Assembly (NCBI GenBank): GCA_963768585.1 | Contig: CAVYIF010000016.1 | Location: forward strand, 310,001 to 374,000 | Length of the DNA stretch: 64,000 nt | Direction of reading: 5' to 3' | DNA from: CAVUNY01 sp963768585 | Lineage (GTDB): Bacteria; Chloroflexota; Anaerolineae; Anaerolineales; Anaerolineaceae | Made by a program: the position numbers and the translations under genes | The notes under the pieces: generated by a model | What the model saw: the letters and a program-made list of their open reading frames with translations, nothing else | What the model was told of the DNA's origin: nothing | Database searches by the model: none | Shown: piece after piece, positions 60,329 to 64,000 of the stretch | Position numbering within the stretch: the stretch's first letter is position 1 | Layout of the letters: each line of letters begins with the position of its first letter

Positions 60329-60886
60329 ATGAATGTGATGGTGATCAGTGCCAGCCCGAATAAAGACGGGTTGACCGCAGCCTGTGCGACTGCCGCCTTA
60401 GATGGTCTGCAGCAGGCGGGGGTTCAGGCAGAACATGTCTGGTTGAACGACATGCAGGTGGGCGTCTGCCAGGCCTGCGAGAATGGTTGGGGTACCTGCC
60501 GCACGGAGCATGAATGCCAGATCCTGGACGGGTTTCAGAACCTGCACGCCCGTGTCCGCCAGGCAGACGGCCTGGTTCTGGTGACCCCGGTCTATTGGGG
60601 CGAAATGAGTGAATCAACCAAATCTTTCACCGACCGTCTGCGCCGGTGTGAAGCCAGCCTGGCAGGCGAAAGCCGCATGGCCAATAAACCGGTGGTCGCC
60701 GTGGCTGCCGCGGGCGGCAGTGGGAATGGGACGATCACCTGCCTGCTCAGTATGGAACGCTGGATCCAGCATGTGCGCGCGCGGCCTTTCGATTTGATCC
60801 CGGTCAACCGCTGGAGCCGGGAGTACAAACTGGCGGCGATCCGTTCCGCATCCGCCGCCTGCGCCGCTGAACTTCTTGCGAAATGA
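60329..60886 (+). CDS. NAD(P)H-dependent FMN reductase / flavodoxin-like protein
   Basis: 185 residues. Flavodoxin fold with the FMN phosphate loop VISASPNKDGLTAACATAAL, GVCQACENGWGTCRTEHEC (a four-cysteine insert typical of iron-sulfur flavoproteins), and LVLVTPVYWGEMSESTKSFT (flavin-ring loop). The cysteine pattern C-x2-C-x6-C-x5-C suggests a possible cluster or zinc site. It reduces a quinone or other acceptor in the cytoplasm. GGGAGGAAG precedes the ATG. Confidence 0.85.
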   Translation: MNVMVISASPNKDGLTAACATAALDGLQQAGVQAEHVWLNDMQVGVCQACENGWGTCRTEHECQILDGFQNLHARVRQADGLVLVTPVYWGEMSESTKSFTDRLRRCEASLAGESRMANKPVVAVAAAGGSGNGTITCLLSMERWIQHVRARPFDLIPVNRWSREYKLAAIRSASAACAAELLAK

Positions 60887-60923
60887 TATAAACACTACTA
60901 TTTTTGATCTAAAGGAGGAAATT

Positions 60924-61925
60924 ATGGAATACCGAAAATTAGGTCGAACAGGCGTATCGGTCTCCCCGCTGACACTGGGCGCGATGAATTTTGGTGGTCC
61001 GACCGAGAAAGCTGAATCAATTGCGATTATTCACCGCGCGTTGGATGCCGGGATTAACTTTATCGACACCTCAAACTCCTATAATAACGGCGAAAGCGAG
61101 CGCATCGTTGGTGAAGCCTTGCAGCAGTATGGCAAACGCGACCAGGTCGTGCTGGCGACCAAGGTATACAACAAAACGGGCGAAGGCGTCAACGATAAGG
61201 GCCCGACCCGTTATCATATGATCAAGGCCTGTGAAGATTCCCTGCGCAAACTGCAGACCGATCATATCGACCTTTACCAGCTGCACCGCCCGCCGGTGGA
61301 CATGCCGCAGGATGAGACCCTGCGCGCCTTCGAACACCTGGTCACTTCCGGCAAGGTGGTCTACATCGGCAGTTCTACGCACCCGGCCTGGCTGATCATG
61401 GAAGCCCTATCGATCAGCGACCGCTACGGTTGGGCGCGCTACATCAGCGAGCAGCCGCCCTATAATTTGGTTGACCGGCGCATCGAGAACGAAATCGTTC
61501 CCCTTTGCCAGCGGTACGGCCTGGCGATCTTACCCTGGTCGCCCCTGGCCGGCGGTATCCTTGCCGGGCGTTATTCTGAAGACCTGCTGCCAGATGGTTC
61601 GCGCGCGGCACGTTCCGGCGACATGTTCCGCGACCGCATCACCACCCGTGCCCTGGAGGTTGCCCGCCAGGTGGCCGTTATGGCCAAAGAGCGCAAACTG
61701 ACTTCGGCCCAGCTGGCGCTGCTTTGGGTCAAGGATCAGCCCGGGGTCACCTCGCCGATTATCGGCCCGCGCACCATGGCCCATCTTGAGTCCTTCCTGC
61801 CTATTATGGATATGAACCTGGCGGATGCCGACCGGCCTTTGTTCGACGACCTGGTTCATCCAGGCAACGCCGTGGCAGACTTCCATAACAGTAATGAATG
61901 GATGAAGGCTCGCATTCTGGATTAG
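60924..61925 (+). CDS. Aldo/keto reductase
   Basis: 333 residues from ATG at 60924, set by AAAGGAGG; a frame to 60876 overlaps the previous gene. TIM barrel with the tetrad: Asp and Tyr in FIDTSNSYNNGESE, Lys in VLATKVYN, His in YQLHRP. GRTGVSVSPLTLGAMNFGG opens the protein, and SPIIGPRTMAHLE binds NADP. It reduces sugar aldehydes or ketones with NADPH; close to the YajO/PdxI-like group. Intact. Confidence 0.93.
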   Translation: MEYRKLGRTGVSVSPLTLGAMNFGGPTEKAESIAIIHRALDAGINFIDTSNSYNNGESERIVGEALQQYGKRDQVVLATKVYNKTGEGVNDKGPTRYHMIKACEDSLRKLQTDHIDLYQLHRPPVDMPQDETLRAFEHLVTSGKVVYIGSSTHPAWLIMEALSISDRYGWARYISEQPPYNLVDRRIENEIVPLCQRYGLAILPWSPLAGGILAGRYSEDLLPDGSRAARSGDMFRDRITTRALEVARQVAVMAKERKLTSAQLALLWVKDQPGVTSPIIGPRTMAHLESFLPIMDMNLADADRPLFDDLVHPGNAVADFHNSNEWMKARILD

Positions 61926-61976
61926 CGCCTCTTGCACCACATCGCTGGCGGATAGGGCGATCAGGTGAAAGCTTTT

Positions 61977-62015
61977 CCGTGGTGTTTGCGCTGCTCAGCG
62001 GCGCAAACACCACGG
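61977..62015 (+). terminator. 15-bp perfect hairpin after the aldo/keto reductase gene
   Basis: The arms 61977-61991 and 62001-62015 are exact complements with a 9-base loop, 51 bases past the stop. There is no T-run directly after, and CTTTT follows at 62024. It probably separates the reductase gene from the permease gene. Confidence 0.6.
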
Positions 62016-62187
62016 GATGAATACTTTTCAATGCTCACGCTCGTTCTACAGGCGTACCTTGCGCTTCGCACTCCCGATGGGGAGCTGCATATGCCGCAAG
62101 GGTAGGATCGGCCCGCACCCGGGGTGCATCAGAAGTGGCGAAGGGGGCAGGTGGGGCGGCAGGCGTGAGTTGATTTTGAGGTCCGGT

Positions 62188-62994
62188 TTGAACCGATCAC
62201 ACACAATCAGCTGGAAACTTTCCGTCCTGCCATTTTTTCTATTTATTCTCATTCCCCTGGTTGCACTTCTGCTGCGCGCGAACCCAGGCTTAATCTGGCA
62301 CGCGCTGCAGGGCCAGACGGTTCGCCAGGCGGTGGCCCTCAGCCTGTCCACATCGCTGGTGACGGTCGTAATCACCTTCGTGTTCGGCACACCTGTGGCC
62401 TATTACCTGGCTCACCGCCATTACACCTTTCACCGCCTGGTGGATACGCTGATCGATCTGCCCACGGTCCTGCCTCCGGCTGTGGCAGGTGTGGCCTTGT
62501 TGATGGCTTTTGGCCGTGTTGGCCTGGTTGGACAGTGGCTCAACCTGTTAGGCATTACCATCCCTTTTACCTCTCTGGCAGTGGTCATGGCACAGACCTT
62601 CATCGCCGCCCCACTGTATATCAAGTCCGCGGCTTTGGGCCTGGCTTCGATAGACTGCGAACTGCGCAAAGCCGCCGCTCTGGATGGGGCCACGCGCTGG
62701 GATACCTTCCGCTACATTATGCTGCCGATGTCCTTTTCGGCCGTTTTTTCGGGTCTGGTCATGACCTGGGCGCGCGCCCTGGGCGAATTTGGGGCCACGA
62801 TCATCTTTGCCGGGAACTTCCCCGGACGGACGCAGACCATGCCCCTGGCGATTTATATCGGGTTTGAACTCGATTTAAACGTCGCCCTTACCCTGGCGGT
62901 GATTCTGGTAGCGATTTCCTTCCTGGTGCTGATTCTGGTCAAGTGGATTCTGAACCAGGCCGTACCCCTGAATCCAGAAGATATATATGATTGA
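62188..62994 (+). CDS. Molybdate/tungstate-type ABC transporter permease (ModB/WtpB-like)
   Basis: 268 residues from TTG at 62188, which has GAGGT 5 bases upstream. In-frame ATGs at 62017 and 62077 would add 37-57 basic residues unlike a permease start. About six membrane helices; TVLPPAVAGVALLMAFG, LRKAAALDGATRWDTF (the EAA loop that contacts the ATPase) and ARALGEFGATIIFAGNFPGR followed by TQTMPLAIY are strong ModB/NifC signatures. It moves an oxyanion into the cell with a binding protein and ATPase, which are not in this window. The regulator gene follows 75 bases later. Confidence 0.85.
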   Translation: MNRSHTISWKLSVLPFFLFILIPLVALLLRANPGLIWHALQGQTVRQAVALSLSTSLVTVVITFVFGTPVAYYLAHRHYTFHRLVDTLIDLPTVLPPAVAGVALLMAFGRVGLVGQWLNLLGITIPFTSLAVVMAQTFIAAPLYIKSAALGLASIDCELRKAAALDGATRWDTFRYIMLPMSFSAVFSGLVMTWARALGEFGATIIFAGNFPGRTQTMPLAIYIGFELDLNVALTLAVILVAISFLVLILVKWILNQAVPLNPEDIYD

Positions 62995-63035
62995 TGGGGG
63001 GTTTTTGGCATTGAACTCCGACCAATACCTCGAAA

Positions 63036-63069
63036 TTGTCTTTATGCTATATCCGCTATAATCATTTCT
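63036..63069 (+). promoter_or_regulatory. Promoter of the GntR-type regulator, predicting a leaderless mRNA
   Basis: TTGTCT (63036-63041), 15 bases, TATAAT (63057-63062). Seven bases separate the -10 box from the ATG at 63070, so transcription should begin at or beside the start codon. No Shine-Dalgarno site is present. Confidence 0.65.
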
Positions 63070-64000
63070 ATGGAAGATGAGCACTATCTTTATCGCCGCA
63101 TCGCCAACCAGATCCGCAATGAAATTCTGGAGGGCCGCCTCAAACCGGGCGACCGCCTGCCTTCGATCCGCCAGCAAACCGGTACCTGGAAATGTACCCA
63201 GGGCACCATCCAGCGGGCCTACCAGGAATTGGCTGCCCTGGGGCTGCTGGTCAGCCAGGCGGGCAAGGGTACGCGCGTAGCCGGGCGCATCGATCCCCAA
63301 TTGATGCAGGCCCAGGGCCCGCTGCGACGCGCCAGTCTGGTGCAAAAGGCCGACGCATTCCTGTTGGAGGCGATTACGGCCGGGTTTAATCTCCACGAAG
63401 TCAGCCAGGCCATGGACCTGGCCATGGATCGCTGGCGGTCGCTCGAATCGGAGGTAGAGGCGCCTGTCGAACGGTTCCTGCGCTTTTCCGGCAGTCACGA
63501 TTCGGCCGTATCCTGGCTGGCCGGTAATATGGGCGAAATCTGCCCCGGAGCAGAACTGCAGATCACATTTTGCGGCAGTTTGGGTGGGTTGATGGCCCTG
63601 GCAGAAGGCCGGGCCGACCTGGCAGGCTGCCACCTGTGGGATCCGGAAACCCGTGTTTACAACCTGCCATTCATTCGTAAGCTGTTCCCCGGGCGCAAGA
63701 TGGCTGCCGTCCGTTTAGCGGACCGCCGGCTGGGTTGGATTACACAGGCCGGCAATCCGCTAACCATCACCCAACTGGAAGATATCGCCCGGCCGGAACT
63801 GCGCTACGTAAACCGCCAGCCGGGTTCAGGCACCCGGGTCTGGTTGGATGCATCCCTGGAACACCTGGGGGTGGATCCTCAAAAAATCAAAGGTTATGGG
63901 GACGAAAAGCACACCCACACCGAGGTGGCGCGCGCCGTGGCTGAAGGTCGAGCTGATTTTGGCCTGGGTCTGGAGGCAGCCGCGGCGGCATTCCAACTGG
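63070..64000 (+). CDS. GntR helix-turn-helix fused to a periplasmic-binding-like domain (truncated)
   Basis: 310 residues visible; the gene runs off the right edge. Residues 1-75 are a GntR-type winged helix (YRRIANQIRNEILEGRLKPG, RLPSIRQQ, GTIQRAYQELAALGLL). From about 135 on there is a binding-protein-like domain: RFSGSHDSAVSWLAGNM, FCGSLGGLMALAEGRADLAG, ITQAGNPLTITQLEDI, YVNRQPGSGTRVWLD and EVARAVAEGRADFGLGLEAA, as in the molybdopterin/tungstate-related substrate-binding family. It is a one-component sensor. Being next to an oxyanion permease gene, it probably senses molybdate or tungstate and controls uptake genes. Confidence 0.85.
   Translation, partial: MEDEHYLYRRIANQIRNEILEGRLKPGDRLPSIRQQTGTWKCTQGTIQRAYQELAALGLLVSQAGKGTRVAGRIDPQLMQAQGPLRRASLVQKADAFLLEAITAGFNLHEVSQAMDLAMDRWRSLESEVEAPVERFLRFSGSHDSAVSWLAGNMGEICPGAELQITFCGSLGGLMALAEGRADLAGCHLWDPETRVYNLPFIRKLFPGRKMAAVRLADRRLGWITQAGNPLTITQLEDIARPELRYVNRQPGSGTRVWLDASLEHLGVDPQKIKGYGDEKHTHTEVARAVAEGRADFGLGLEAAAAAFQL

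Noticed and set aside
1..64000. CRISPR arrays, tRNA or rRNA genes, transposases or phage genes
   Set aside because: None found by reading; no spaced direct repeats, cloverleaf with CCA end, or transposase-like frames were recognised. A tRNA-scanning program would be needed to exclude them fully.

Overview
The window looks like chromosomal DNA of a carbohydrate-using anaerobic bacterium, most likely a member of the Chloroflexota (class Anaerolineae). That is an inference from gene content: a fused AroK-AroB, a myo-inositol operon, many sugar enzymes without export signals, GAF/HD-GYP proteins, moderate to high GC content and several promoters placed almost on top of the start codon. I saw no rRNA, tRNA, CRISPR array, phage gene or transposase.

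Layout. 1-6.9 kb: sugar-processing genes, mostly on the minus strand (a truncated beta-propeller glycosidase-like gene, a heparinase-like protein, a TIM-barrel isomerase, a sulfatase), plus a nitrilase-family amidohydrolase and a DinB-like protein. 7.4-9.9 kb: a small membrane protein and a two-component system. 9.9-24.3 kb: a LacI regulator followed by an inositol catabolism operon (iolB, a transaldolase-family gene, iolD, iolG, iolA/mmsA, iolE, a second iolG), then a HAD protein, a PHP-domain protein and a large glycoside hydrolase. 24.4-33.6 kb: a secreted two-domain protein, a glycerophosphodiesterase, a second LacI regulator heading a nucleotide-sugar-like operon (epimerase, GHMP kinase, dehydrogenase, oxidoreductase, duplicated cytidylyltransferase), and an alpha-L-fucosidase. 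33.6-40.6 kb (minus): a four-gene signalling operon (GAF-GGDEF, methyltransferase, GH3-like ligase, HD-GYP). 41.2-44.6 kb: three tandem uroporphyrinogen-decarboxylase-like genes. 44.7-52.7 kb (minus): a full shikimate/chorismate operon plus tyrA. 52.8-58.9 kb (plus): leuA-leuC-leuD-leuB-pheA. 58.9-64 kb: a GH1 beta-glucosidase, a flavodoxin-like reductase, an aldo/keto reductase, a molybdate/tungstate-type permease and a GntR regulator fused to a ligand-binding domain.

The strongest find is the control region at 52.55-52.96 kb between the aromatic and leucine operons. Two promoters fire away from each other. Each transcript begins with a tiny leader gene rich in the codons of the pathway product (Phe/Tyr leftward, Leu rightward), followed by an intrinsic terminator. 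On the leucine side an 8-base antiterminator exactly complements the terminator's 5' arm. These look like two back-to-back ribosome-mediated attenuators.

A second pattern is that five genes between 8.7 and 25.1 kb (histidine kinase, second iolG, HAD protein, glycoside hydrolase, secreted protein) are each split by one reading-frame change. All five are +1 (one extra base), and a sixth gene carries an in-frame TAG. Whether this is sequence error, decay or recoding cannot be decided from the sequence alone.
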